Shown here: positions 48,539 to 61,544 of the stretch, piece after piece
Numbering within the stretch: the first letter of the stretch is position 1
Layout: each line of letters starts with the position of its first letter
Source of the DNA: Caenorhabditis remanei
Lineage: Eukaryota; Nematoda; Chromadorea; Rhabditida; Rhabditidae
Direction: 5' to 3'
Length of the DNA: 64,000 nt
Assembly: GCF_010183535.1 (NCBI RefSeq)
Contig: NC_071331.1
Coordinates: 14,756,001-14,820,000, forward strand
The notes under the pieces: generated by a model
What the model was told of the DNA's origin: nothing
The model's database searches: none
Seen by the model: only the letters and a program-made list of their open reading frames with translations
Position numbers and translations under genes: made by a program

Positions 48539-49254
48539 AGGAGGACTGAAGTCATATTTTTTTATTTCAGATTATGATACTTCAAAAAATTCTGAGCAAC
48601 TTTCATCATTGGAGCATATGCTAAAAATTGCTCTAAACGCCCTAAATTCACGTTTTCCCGGCTGAAATTGAGCTTTCGTGGAAGAGTTTTCCGACGCGAG
48701 TTTCTTCGTCCGTGTAGTCCTCTCGGACAAGTTTTCTTTCTCAATTACTCGTTTTTTTGCTTTTTCAAAGGGGTTTCGTTGTTTTTTCTCAAATTTCTTC
48801 GTTTTTTCAACAAAATATCACTTAAAAATGCATTATTGACAATACTTATACGTATTTTACACGATTATTTAACTTTTCTTACAGAAATCGTCTAATTTAC
48901 TCCGTATTTTTCCTATTGTTTGTTTGTTTTTTTCTTTTGTTGCATTATATTGTCAATAATGCATTTTTAAGTGATATTTTGTTGAAAAAAACGAAGAAAT
49001 TTGAGAAAAAACAACGAAACCCCTTTGAAAAAGCAAAAAAACGAGTAATTGAGAGAGAAAACTTGTCCGAGAAGACTACACGGACGAAGAAACTCGCGTC
49101 GGAAAACTCTTCCACGAAAGCTCAATTTCAGCCGGGAAAACGTGAATTTAGGGCGTTTGGAGCAATTTTTAGCATATGCTCTAATGATGAAAGTTGCTCA
49201 GAATTTTCTGAAGTATCATAATCTGAAATAAAAAAATATGACTTCAGTCCTCCT
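48539..49254. mobile_element. 716-bp palindromic TTAA element
   Basis: Almost the whole element is one inverted repeat with arms of about 340 bp around a centre near 48898. The termini are AGGAGGACTGAAG and CTTCAGTCCTCCT. It is flanked by TTAA on both sides (48535-48538 and 49255-49258). The empty site is visible in copy 1, where the same flank reads cacttaattaagtataatt with no insertion. TTAA duplication is the mark of piggyBac-type transposition, and palindromic TTAA elements are known in Caenorhabditis. No transposase is encoded; the 60-codon frames in each arm are mirror images. Confidence 0.9.
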
Positions 49255-49362
49255 TTAAGTATAATTATTGATTAATTCTCTGCGATTCTAGGTGGAATCA
49301 TAGCAGACAAAACTATTACAATTCCTAAAAAATGGCTCCTAAAGAATCTGAATATTCAAAAA

Positions 49363-52300
49363 TATCCTAATTTTCCATTTATTTTCAGAATAGAAACATT
49401 CTGTCAGAACCGGATTGTCCTTTCCTATTTTCAAATATTTTTTCTTCCATTTCTTCCTTTTTTTTCTCGTCTCAATCTTATTTTCTCATCCAATTCTTTT
49501 CTTCAACAAATGGAAAAAAGGGAAAAAGACATGTACCAATTTGTTGAATGAATAGATTCTTTTCCTTTTTCAGAAGTCTTTTTCATCCTTCTTCCAGCTA
49601 ATTTTATGATTTTTTTGATGAGATTTCAGAGTTCAGATTTGAAATTTTAAAATTCTTCTCAATGATCATACGTGTCGAGTGAAAACTTCTGGGATTAATG
49701 CAAATGAGATTCATAGTTGTATTGATCATTTTTACAGAATCTCTCTTTTGTTTTGGAAAGTAACAAATTCGAAAATTTTCAAAATAGAGAAACTGGTAGA
49801 TTTTGAGTAATGAAGAAGACGTCAATGATGATGTCAAGATAGAGAAAAATGGAGCGAATACGGAAAAACAAACTGAAGACGAAGAAGAGTCTTTTCCTAA
49901 TTCGATCGTCTTCTTTTCGTTTTTTCTTCTTCTTCAACCGGTGTGCGAGCCTTCCGGAAGGGTGTCCCTTCCCCAAGAGGATTGACTCGTCCCATCTTTC
50001 CACCCGAATATTTTTATATTTTTTGTCATTCTTATTCCTCTTTTTTCCATCTTTTTCTCTTCCATCGTTGTCCTCAATTCGATGCCATTCACTTGTCTTT
50101 TCTCTTATTTCTTTCGATTGAGTTCTTAGCACTATCTTTACTTTTTTCTGTTTTTTCGATTCTGGGATTCTTCTTTAAAAAAAAAAGGTATTCATTGAGA
50201 GCTGGAAACAAGAAGTTCTGATAGTGGGTGGGATATAAATAGAGATTACAAAAATAGCAATTAGAGTTATTATCGGGTTGCTCCCCCAGTAATTCCTTTA
50301 AAATCTTTCATAGATCACGGTGGCGAGCCACAAATATAAAATGGCACGCTCATGTTTTCTGTCTTAAATCTGATTTTTTAGAAGTTAATAATAGAAGACA
50401 GATCTATAGATTTTTATACAGAAGAGATATTTTCCAGAAAATAAAGAAAAACAAAAGTTTCGTTTCAAAGTTAAATGTCCATAACCAGCTAACAAAAACT
50501 AATTACTTTTCACTTTACCTTCTTTTCTTCAGCTCATTGTTCAAAAGCTTCCACAAAGTTTTCTCAATTTCGTTTTCGAAGAGTCTCATTTTATTTTTAT
50601 ACTTGAAAACGCACATTCCCTGTAAATTTTCATAGAGAACGGTGCCGACTGAAAAACTTCTGAATGATAAACTTATTTCTATTTTTTTATTTAACAATAA
50701 AATTGAAAATACGTGTTTTCACCATGAATACAATAATTTTGATAGTGTCAAAAGATTTCCTCAGCTACTAAAAAGAGAGAAAAAAGGAAAAATTGAAATA
50801 ATTCAATCGGAAGAATCATAAATTTGAGTAATGACCGATTGGTTCTTGTCAAAAGAAACAATAAAATACATGTGTCACTCTCTCTTTCTTCTCTTTTTTC
50901 CATCTAATAATTCTTCATTTTTCTTCTTTTATTTTCCCATAACCACCAGATGTCGTTGATTTCTTTCTCTTTTTCTTCTCCAACTTTTCCTATTTTTGTT
51001 GTTTTTCTCTTCGTACCAAATCTTCACTCTTTGCATCGGATTATGCAATAAAAAAGGCATTCGAGAAAAGAGGTGAACGCTCTTTTTTTATAAACAAGGA
51101 AGTTTTCATCATCTGAAAAAAGGGAATTTCGGTTGTTTTTCAATGACTCTTTCTCCAGAATTTCATCTAGATTATTTTGATGTTTCTCTCTTTTCAAGAT
51201 GAGATGACTTCTTCGAAATAGACGTGGAGTATCACCATTCCATTTTCTATGAAACATCCAAAACGTTCTCAAAAATATCTTGATTATATTCTTGTTTATG
51301 GTCCTGTCACTCTTTCCAAAACTCATATTTCGTGCCCTTTGATTTCTGTTTTTTCGCAAAATCCGGCACTGATCCTGATCCCTGCTTCGAAAAAAAGAAA
51401 AATATCAATTCTTTTTTGGAGAAAACTGATTCTTTGCATATTCTATATACTGATGAGAATCATGCGTTCAAATTCAAAAAGTGTTGTAAGTAGAAAAATT
51501 GAAAGAGTTTAGGACAACAAGACTGTAATGTTTAATGGTATTGCTTCAATCTGATGAACCTCTCCGATCATTTTTGAAGTGAAACCAACTTGTTTAACTT
51601 GGAAAATGTTTCATTAAACACTGCTAGAATTCCAAGTTCACATGTCTCAATTTTTAACATTTTTATCCAAAAGGAATGGAGCACATTTACAAGTTTACCC
51701 ATATCGAAATTCCCGTAGTTCTAATTGTGAATATAAATGTTTCTGTATTCTGAATATTCTGTACTGAATCCCTGTTTCTTCTCCCTGAATTTTTTATTTT
51801 AATTCCAGATATGGATGGCGTTCACCTATCAAAATTCGTTAATCTCCCAGTTACCAATTCGTCATGCATCAACAACATTTCGAGAGTCTTCATTCAATAC
51901 GGACCATCAATTCTCCACACATATTTATGGCAAGTTTTTCTTCTTTTCTTACGTTTCTATAGAGTTTTCTCTGCGTTTCCAACTCTTCAGGTGTCCATTG
52001 GTGACCCATTTATTCAGACACTTTTCCTCTTTTTTTCTTCTTTTTTTCATCTTTCAATTTTAAAAATCTCTTCATTTTCCCGCGTTAATTTTGAATTCAT
52101 CATGTTGCGTGTCCATCTCTGAATATTCTGAAAATGATGTTCCGTCCGGTGCCGGTAAAAAAAGAGAATCCAAAACTCAAATGTTTGATTTTTCTTGGTT
52201 CATTCCATCTGATGTATGAACTAGATATTCTTAAAATCTGGACAGCTCATCGACGAAATCATTATGAAAAGGTAAACATGAAAATTTGGGTAATTATTTG

Positions 52301-55300
52301 AGACATATAGCTCATAATATAGACGATAAAAACAGATATAATGAGTGTCTGTCTCTGTCATTTTTATTTTTAACGAGATGACAAAACGTGACAAATTCAC
52401 TTGTTTTACGTCGTGTGAAGTAATTTATTCTAGATATCCGCTGCATATGTTTCTTGAATTTATTAAGAAGACATCACTTTCATGAGTTTTATTAAAATAA
52501 TCAACACTGTTTTCCTGACAAAAATGTTCTAAATTCAATAGGAAGCAATTTATTTAATTTTTGAGTTTTCTATTCCACAGTAATAAATTAATTCCAAAAC
52601 GGAACATTTCATTCGGAGATGAATCATTTAACAAATGAAATCTGAATCTCCATATGAAAACTTTATCCATTTTTCAAGTATTCCGGATGTTCCAATAATT
52701 TCCTAGTTGATGACTCATATCACTTCGTTTTTTGATTGTTTCCCAATGAACAATATCATCCAACACGTGGGAACGGAACGACTGAAAATTCAGATGCAAA
52801 TGCATTCAGAATCTATTTCCTTCTTTTTTTAAACCAGTCATCTTCTGAAAAAAGAATCATTCATAACATCATTTTTTGCTTTCAATCAAGGTAAAAAGCG
52901 AGAAGGAAACGTAGAAAAAGTTCAAGTCTGCGTGGGCATGTATTCAAGAAAAAAGAAACACTTCGTTATGATTTCCTAAAGGTTTTCTTCTCGTTTCCGG
53001 CGATCAAAATAATTGAGAAAAAGTTGGGTCGAATAGTATGTATAGTTGAAGAAGACAAAGTAGTAGAAGGTGTTTTCCATTGTCACATACATTTTTTATT
53101 AGATTCTGAATCTCTCGAAACACGTCATCTCCTTTTTTGAATATTTCTTTCTCAGTGTTTCAATCAATTTCAATTCCAAAATTTCAGTTTCTCCCCTTGA
53201 AACCTCCCATCTGAAAATGTCCCCGGTTCATTTTCCCAGTTTTTTTTCAATTCATTTTGTTTGTTTTTCCATCATCTTTCCGCCATCTGAATTGGTAATC
53301 AAGAGATTCTAGACCGACCTCTTTTTACATGATGACTATGTAATTATGTCCTTTCAGAGCGTCTCAATGTGTTGTGTTTTCAAAAATAGAATTTAGTGGC
53401 GTTTTGCCGAAATTCACGTATTTTGATTTCTCAGCTTTTTTAGAGGATTCATGATATCATTTATGAGAAAAAATTGGGCTTAACTCATAATTTCTTCCTG
53501 CAGTTAGTCCTGCAGTTAGTGAAAATCATTCAAGTAAAACCTTAAAATTTCACAATTTGCATATATATTTTAGGGATTCCTATTTGCAAATGAATTTGAA
53601 GTTGTTGAGAAAAATGTATCAAACAGTCATTTCGATACAAACTTTTTCCCGTTTCGATTGTAATAACGATTGATTCACAAGCCAAAACTGGCCTAGAAAC
53701 TCAGTTGAGTCTTGAAAATTATCTTGACTATTCCCACTTTTCTCATGAAATATCGAAAGTCTTCTTGAGACAATTCGTTATTTCAGTTCCTTCATTTTTC
53801 TTCTTTTTACTCCAATTCCGTTCTTTTTGTTTCCGAGAAAACGAAAAAGATTGTTCATTTAAGTAAGAAAAACAAATGAACAACAATCAAAAAGAAAAAG
53901 AAAAAAAACGAAAAGAAGGGAGGTCGATTTGTTATTCCGTTCTTCGCTTCAGCAGTTTTTAAAAAAGAAATGAGAAAAGGAAAAAGAGAAAAAAGGAAAT
54001 TCCTAATTAGTCGTCATCCGAAAATTCAACTTTCAGCTCAATTTGTTGGAATAGTTTACATGGAAATAAAGAGAGAAAAAGGAGAGGAAATTCAGAATCT
54101 GTTGGTGGCTCAAAGAGTATTTTTATTCAATTGTGCAACCCCAATTGAATGAGATGATCGTTCGGCTTTTTTGTCAACATCACTTTTGATTTTCAGCAAA
54201 TTTTTCATATGTTCCAGTTCTTCAATCGAAATGTTTTCTAAATATTTTCAGTCCGAGCTGTGTAGTTAGAGAAAATAATTAACTGATTCCCGATATTTTC
54301 TGAAACGAAAGTTCGTGAGAACCACGTGTATTTCATTTTTGTTACTATTAGATTAACAATAAACATGTTATATTTGTTTTTTTGAGAGAAAGAAATGTCT
54401 TTAATTATTTTTTTTCTTTGATATATTTATCTCTTCTCAGAACGGGGTTTTTTAATTCTCATCATTCACATTTCTCACCCTTTTAAGCTTAAAATGAGTT
54501 TTTTGGCTTTTCAAAAATCTTTCTCATTCATCAAACTCACTTTCTCCTTTTTCTTCTTTTTCTGAATCCACAATTTCCTTCAAAACGGACTTAAATGACT
54601 ACAACCACCCGAATGGAAATGTCATGACGATTTCTTCTCCAAATTCTTTCTTTTTTCGGTAAACCAATTCGTTCTTTTTCACGGAAAAAGCTCGGTGGAA
54701 AGACTCTAAACTAATGAAGCGAGAGCCCCCGAAAAAGGGGAAAAACACTTGTTAAAGTTGTCGCTCTCCATGTCTTTTCTTCTTTTCAAATACTCAAAAC
54801 TCTCAGTTTTGGACCACTTTTTTATTTTGAGTGGTCACTGCAAAAACATTTATTTTTCTGGAAGTCTGGAAGAGTCTGATTAACAAAAATGGTCATCAGC
54901 AAGATTGTTGTAAGTTTTGAGTCAATATTGAATGTTCCGTGAATTTTATCTTGTTTAATCCTGTAGATCTTGAATTTTGGATATAGATCATATTTTCTTT
55001 TTATCGTCTTCCTGGACGAACGATTTCAGTTCTGTCCCAAATACTTATTTTGCAGTCTTTTTTTATAGAGAAATAGTTATTCCAGTTCAAAAATAAAACA
55101 CTTGAGTAAAAAATCTGGAAGAACTAAAAATGAAAGAGGGTCTGGGAATACTCCCCAGTCGATTCTCCTTTTGAGTGTCATTGATCTAACCATTTTCAAA
55201 AGTAACTTTTTCCAAGAGCAATTAACTTGGCTTCCTATGTTGTATCGGCACTTTCCGCATGCTCTGCTGAAATGTACAAGGTATTTATCATATAACGTAA

Positions 55301-57476
55301 TATATCTTTTTTTAGAACTTTTGAAAACAACTATTTTCCTCCCAATTGCTTCTAAAAAACTCAAAGAACCGTGGATTTCTATTTTTCGTTCCTCTAAAAA
55401 ATCCGTTCCATTTCGTTTTTGTATCCGTTCGTTTTTCGATGTCTATCTCTCTTTTTTCCTTAAGTTTCCTTCTTTTTCTTTCCTTCTTTAGGTGTTTTTT
55501 TCAATCAAACTCCTATTTTTTTCTCCGTTTCTGGACGCCAGGAGCAGATGCACACACACAAATGAATGCACAAAATTAATTCATCTCTTCTCTTTTTATT
55601 TTCTTTTTTCATTATTTTTTGTTGCCAGCGACGAACTTTACGGACAAACAGAAGAGAAAAGTTGAATAAAATATAGAATATAGAGGTTCTTTTCCTTTTT
55701 ATACTTTCTATTTTCGCTCATATCTTCTTTTTTATAAATTATGATAGAACAGAGATAGGGAGTTGAAACTTAAAATTCGACCATGTCACTTGAAGAAATC
55801 TGATTTCCTGACCTCTGAGTCATCTGAAATTATTTTCAAGCTGCACAGTAAAATCAGATCATTCCAGTCCCCATTTCCATCTAAATTTCATCAGATACCA
55901 ATTATTTGAATTGACTGAAACTCAATTACTCTCAGAGTGTTTGAACGGTTTTTTGATTCCATCATTGAAATTGAAATTTCAATTCTTCGTTTCCAAAAGA
56001 AGCGTCAATCTTCTTGGAACCTTTTCCATCAAATCAAAAAAAAAGAGTAATTGCTAAATTGCATTCCTTTCTTCTTCTTTGGGTCATGGGTCGACGGACG
56101 GACAGAGTCAAAAAAGGGAAACAACTCTGTGTGTAAAGAGGACATTCGGAGGCTTTTGTTTCCCATTTCAATAGACGCTTTCTTTACAAAATACTCCTAT
56201 TTTTCGCCGTAACTCCATTTTTTACACTAAAAGAAAAACAAGAAAACGAAGAAAATGGTTCTGGGAGGTGCTGTTTTCGAATCTTGTTGGAAATGTTTCA
56301 TGGTAAGAGTTTTTTGGGTTTCGGGGTACTGTCAGTTGGTCGTCCCCTTCTCCTTCTGAAGTTCTCTCTCGAAAAGTGACATAATTCCTCTTTTAACTCA
56401 TAATTGTCACCTCATCATAATTAAAATTGAAAGTGTTCTTTGAGTTTGGAATGAACTTTCAAAGAAGAAATCGAAACACAATGACGAACTGTTTTCCGTT
56501 CTTATCTTGTCCGTATAGATCACGAGATATCTTCACAAACCGAAAGAATTAATATGAATAGGCGTCAGTTCCTGTTGTTATGATTGATAGTCAAGTATTC
56601 AGTCTCCTTTCGACAAATATAACTTTCTTGTAGAAAGTCTTTAGATTTCATTGGTATTTAGTGAAAGTTCTGGTGTGCAGTAATCATAGATAAAGAACAT
56701 CCTTTCGAACTGCGAGGAACAGTTTTATCAGTTCACTAAATTAGATAGAAGTTTTTAAAGACTAACAGTTAGAACCGCATTCATGTTAGATTCCTGCCTC
56801 ATTAGTTTTGAATTTCATATATTATGAACTTTCGTCTCCGGGACATTTCTGTGCGGGTTTTCAAATTTCAGTTGATTTCTCGCTCCTCTCCGTTATTCTA
56901 AATCCTCCAAAATCACTTATTCTCTGAATTCTTCATCGTCTTCTGTGCTGCAAGATACTAAGATTGTCCATAAATTTCCAGTCGATTTCCTTTCTTTTTC
57001 TTCTTCTAAATCCACCCTCTTCTCCTCATTTCCTTCTTTCCATCCCATTCAAAACCACCCATAAATCGTCGTGTTCCATCGTCCGTCTTTCTGGTTTTCC
57101 GGCTTCTAAAAGAGCCGAAAAACGTCCGAATTCTTGTGTATTTGTATGTGAAGAAACCAAAACGACTTCTCACTTCTATTTTTGATATCAACTATTTTCT
57201 TTTCTCTTTTCCCATATTCTATTATTACTCCTCACGGAAAGAAAAAGGTGCCTGACGTCAAACTTCTTCGCCTACTTTGATTTTGGGTGTCCTGCTGGAC
57301 TCCATTATCATTGTTTCTCTTCTTTTCTCTTTCATTTCTTTTTCTGTTTCTCATCTTCCAAGAATAATTACCCAAAGGGACTTTCCATTCCATTTGTCTG
57401 CGTTTCTTCAATAAGTTCATCTCTCTGAATAATAAGTTGCCGATGGGCAAAACAATGTGTGAGAAAAGTTATTATA
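49363..57476. other. Long AT-rich tract, probable intron or 5' region of the next gene
   Basis: About 8 kb with T-rich texture and no multi-exon coding pattern. It holds several isolated ATG-to-GT open stretches that end in phase 0: 51249-51485 (GTAAGT), 52212-52271 (GTAAAC), 54889-54909 (GTAAGT) and 56255-56302 (GTAAGA). On the minus strand an open stretch at 50519-50695 with a TTCAG upstream is also seen. None can be confirmed as an exon without transcripts. Confidence 0.4.
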
Positions 57477-59198
57477 ATGAACACACTTCCCAATATATTT
57501 ACTATTTATCAACCATATCCAATTGACAATTTTCTTGATGAAGTGAGTGATTTTCATTTGAATTAACTGTTCAAAATGGTCTTCTAATCCAGAATGGAAG
57601 ACATCTGAATTTTGACCAATGAATCTTTCCAGATCAATTGTACTATTAATTTTGAAACTCGATCGAGACTGATCGAAAATTTTAACACATTTCTGTTCCT
57701 AACCTAACAAGATCCATCTCAACAGAGCAAATTTATTTTCTCACTTCATGAATATTCCAAAAATTGTCTGTCAGTCTTTGTCTATTTGGTTAGAAATATA
57801 ATATCTTGTGTCTCTAGGTTCTTTTCTTTTTCTTCATAGAAACTAAAAAAAGGCAATTGACACATTCCAATTCGGGGAACTCATTCCCCGTTTTCCTATT
57901 TTATTCGATTCTACATTTTCTGAATATGATTAGAAATTTCGTTAGAAAATTGAAGAAGGAGGTTTGTAATTCTGAAATAGAAAAATATACAGGAATCAAT
58001 TGTGAATAGGCAATCGATCATGATGAATAATAACGAATAACTGAAAAGCGGGACTCGTGAAGATAAATTATTATTTGAGTGAATCAATCCGACTAATCTC
58101 GGATAAGAATCTGCAACTTGTATTCAGAATAGAAGTATCAGAGAATCCAAGAACATAAGAAAGTACCAATTCATAGAAGCTAAAATTCAAAACTTTATTA
58201 GATTATATACAGTACATGGAATACTGCAGGACTAATCGTACTTCACACTTTTTCACATAACAGTAAACGTATTTCACTTCCCCACCTACAGTATTTAACC
58301 CCCTTGTCTTCCCCAACTTTCCATTCGTTTCTCATCATTTTTTATTTCTCTAGAAAGTCGGTGGCCAACAGGAAGAAGGCGATGAGCCCACAGTTTCATC
58401 GCTTTCCATCCTATCATCTCCCTTTTCACCTTCTTCAAATTCGACAAGTCGTCGTTTAACTCTCATGGATTTCTTCGACGTTCGAAAATTTCAAACATCG
58501 CATCGCGATTTCGTTGTCAACGATGGGCGGCTTCATGTGGTTTCAGGTATATCTGAAAGAGAGAGAAACGCAGAGAAAATTTTATTTTAATGATTATTTG
58601 AATACTTTAAACTAATTGAATACTTTCAGATTATTCTCTTATTGCCCTACTTCCAGTAATTCTAGTTGGAATATTAATAACTACAATATTCTGTGTCTAT
58701 AGATTTCGAAGATGGAAACATAATAAGAAACAGGTCTGTTAAATTCAAACAATAGCCCATAAAGAAATTATATTTTTCAGTTAGCAGAATTGAATGCATT
58801 CTATGAAATAGTGGAGTCATCTCCTTGTTTAGCCTCTGGAAAGTCTTATCTCATTCAACATTGTTCTGATATTGAGGTTATCAAACAGGAGAAAACAAAT
58901 AATTTTTCTTATTTTCCTATTTTCAGAAATCAGAATGTGATCGAATAACTCGTGCCGTATGCGTGCCAACTCAAAGTTCTATTTTCTTTCAACCAATTCC
59001 TCCGAAAGCGAAATCTGTTCGTTGCAACAGTGACGTGTTGAAGGCAGTTAATGCTAGTGAAGTGAGATATTTTATACAGTAATTCTGATATTCAAAACTG
59101 AAAACTTCCAGGTAATATTCCATTTCGCTCAATTGCCAACGATTGAAAAAGCAAATAACAATCACAAAAAGTCATTGCATTTCATCCATCGAGTATAG
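57477..59198 (+). CDS. Single-pass membrane protein, unrecognised
   Basis: Five common exons (58354-58546, 58630-58733, 58781-58876, 58927-59061, 59112-59198) close in phase and encode 204 aa. The nearest plausible first exon is 57477-57542 (MNTLPNIFTIYQPYPIDNF..., GTGAGTG donor, phase 0), giving 226 aa. The N-terminal part is acidic and Ser-rich. A membrane segment follows (YSLIALLPVILVGILITTIF), with RFRRWKHNKK directly after it, so the C-terminal 125 residues should be cytoplasmic. That tail has eight or so cysteines spread along it and no domain I know. There is no cleavable signal peptide in the 57477 form. Other phase-0 first exons lie upstream. The common exons are firm; the start is not. 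Confidence 0.7.
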
Positions 59199-59536
59199 CC
59201 ATTTTCAATCAAAAGAGCTCTTTTTGAGCAATTTCTTGTCGATTTCACCATTTCAACCGGTACCTAATTTCAAAAATCATGTTCAATTTGTAATTGTGTG
59301 CCTTTTCTGTCAAAAAGCCAATGAAATAAATGATTTACTGTCTTCAAAAATTGAGAACTTCAAAAACAATAATATTTTCAGAAAAAGACAAAATGTACTC
59401 CTGAAATAACAAAAAGAGTGATACATCAACAAAAAAAATCAGATACTTTTCGTATTGATCAGACAGAGACAGAGACACAACAATCCACCCATATTAACTG
59501 TATGAGATGCTTTGATGTGCCAAGAAGAACGATCTT

Positions 59537-60892
59537 TTAGAAGTGAATTCTCTGAAAACAACAAAAATTATTTGCAATCCACTGAGTATATTCTACCGTA
59601 CCCAAACTCCTCTTATCATGACTCATCACAACCAATCGTCCACCTTTTCGAATCACTCTTTTCCACTCTTCAAGAAGCATTGGATACAGTAATCGATTGT
59701 CCATTCTCGAACCAATCTTCTTTCCGAACCTGAAGAATAAAAAAGAAATTCCCATAGTAATAGTTGGATATTACGGTAGATCAGTGACTAAAGCGTCAAC
59801 TGAATTGTCACGAAGTGGAAGTTTCGTGGCATCCCAAGTGAAGAAGTCACAGTTTGAACGAGCGGAACAAGAGTTGGCAGACTGAAATATAAAATTGATC
59901 CAAAAATCCACTTATATAAGAGAACCCAATTCTGTTTGCATCTTTCCATAGCCATTTCATGATTATCTCCTCCCAAAAAGTGAGCATGTTTCCATGCATT
60001 AGCCCCTTCAATTGGGATGGATCCCCCACCACACATTGAATCGATGACGATATCTCCTGGTTTGATATCAGCTAAATGGAGCATACAGAAGCAGATAGTG
60101 GATCGCATTGTAGTCGGTCCATATGAACAGATATTGCGCTTGAAAAGTGATTCCTCATTCAAAGCCATCATAACTGTGATCTGGAAATAAAGGATATGAT
60201 CCTCCTGGTTAGCACATTATCACAAACATTATCTTTTTCGATTCTCAGAACAACTTCAATATCAAATTGTTTGACACTGCATTTCCATCCGAAAGCATTA
60301 TTTATTTCAGCCCCGAATTTGGATGCAGCATCCATCGAACTGAATTTATGAATCTCTTTTTCACCGCATCTTCTGCAAGTCACTCTACAAGTAAGACGAT
60401 TATTAAATCTATTCCTGAGTTGTGGGCTTTCACCTAAATTTCGGTGACTGTTCAGTCACTTGACAATTCACTTTTTGTTCCATGAACTGTCTCATTTGCT
60501 CTACAATTCGTTCACTCCCTCCATTAATTTCTTTGTCACGTGCCAATTGATATGCATCGATCGCCAATTTCCAGTTACAAAACGAAATTTGTTTTTGAAT
60601 AGTTTTCAATGCTTCTTCTCTGTTCATCGTCGTCAATCCTTCAATCGAATTCTCATAAAAAACCACATAGAGATTATCGACAGATCGAAGTTTTAATGTA
60701 TCGGGAACTTTTTTCAGGTCAAGAGAAAACCTTGCGTTTCCACGGTTCCATTCACAACTAATAACCGGAAGCTTTTCTGTTATCTAAAAACTTCCAGAAA
60801 TTTTGAGACTCATAATCTAATCTCACCTCTTTGGCAGCAACCTTTTCGAAACCCGTAACAACAGCAGCACACAATTCGACAGTTACAGACAT
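59537..60892 (-). CDS. THUMPD3-type tRNA guanine-N2 methyltransferase
   Basis: Six exons (60827-60892, 60434-60783, 60228-60384, 59926-60180, 59775-59881, 59537-59729) give 375 aa, closing in phase. A TTATTTCAG acceptor lies 6 bp before the ATG. The N-terminus (VTVELCAAVVTGFEKVAAKE) and LRSVDNLYVVFYE match THUMPD2/3. The THUMP part continues FRVTCRRCGEKEIHKF and FDIEVVLRIEKDN. The Rossmann methyltransferase follows: ALNEESLFKRNI, YGPTTMRSTICFCML, the SAM loop VIDSMCGGGSIPIEGA, the acidic DN in GGDNHEMA, the catalytic-type DLPFGKKIGSRM, and a final strand GGRLVVMSHD. Family members methylate guanine N2 in tRNA (position 6 or 7), with TRMT112 as partner. It is shorter than human THUMPD3 (about 500 aa), mainly in linkers. 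Confidence 0.88.
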
Positions 60893-61544
60893 TCCTTTCT
60901 GAAATAAAATCTTTCAATGGAAGTGTACATTCGCGCAGTTCAGATAAAATGTTAGACAACTTTTGACTGTAAGGCCGATAGATGTGCCGTTATTGTACAA
61001 GTTCCATTTTTAAGTATCGTCATCATTTTTCGTTTTTAGGAAAATACTTTTACACCATTCAAATGAAATCGTTTCATTTTAACTGTTAAAATCACAATGT
61101 AATTGTTCATCAAAATTGTATTTCTACACACCACAATTGTAAGGAACCATGATCAACGAATGTATGAGAGGAAAGAAGAACACAATTCGGAAAAGACGGG
61201 TAGCAAATATGCTGATAGCGAGCAGGAGGTTTAAAATAGATTCCCATTAGGTTTCAATTTTACATTACAAAATTGATTGAAAGTGTTAGAACTCAAAAAA
61301 AAACAAATGAGAAGAAGTTATTAGCAATGGTAGGAAGAGAGAGAGAAAGGGAGAAGTAACCAGATAAAGTACGAAAACGGTATGAAGGGGTGAAGTACTG
61401 ATTGATTTCGGTTTAGGACCCGCTTAGAGATGTGAATAAAAAAAGGAGGCATAAAAGTTATGTTTCGACTTAAAAAATAATGGAGATCGACGGGATATAC
61501 ATTTCCAATATACTCTATTGTGAATAAATTAACACATTTTTTTC
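60893..61544 (-). other. Spacer between the mep-1-like gene and the methyltransferase gene
   Basis: A 650-bp same-strand gap. The part nearest 61500 is the 3' UTR of the zinc-finger gene. No coding exon is seen. A purine-rich stretch (gagagagagaaagggag) lies near 61335-61355. Confidence 0.4.

Larger units (their letters stand above)
43339..49362. repeat. Segmental duplication, copy 2
   Basis: Direct copy of 35467-40749. The extra length is explained by a 716-bp palindromic insertion at 48539-49254 plus its 4-bp target duplication. Without it, copy 2 is about 5.3 kb. It carries a pold-2 fragment, a full collagen gene, the tRNA-like element and the candidate first exon. Confidence 0.95.

Noticed and set aside
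48562..49231. Two 60-codon frames of near-identical sequence on opposite strands
   Set aside because: They are the mirrored arms of the TTAA palindrome, not a duplicated gene.
51024..51359. 111-codon charged minus-strand frame, and a minus-strand exon-like stretch at 50519-50695
   Set aside because: Some splice-like signals are present, but no second exon, start context or family could be found; left as unproven.
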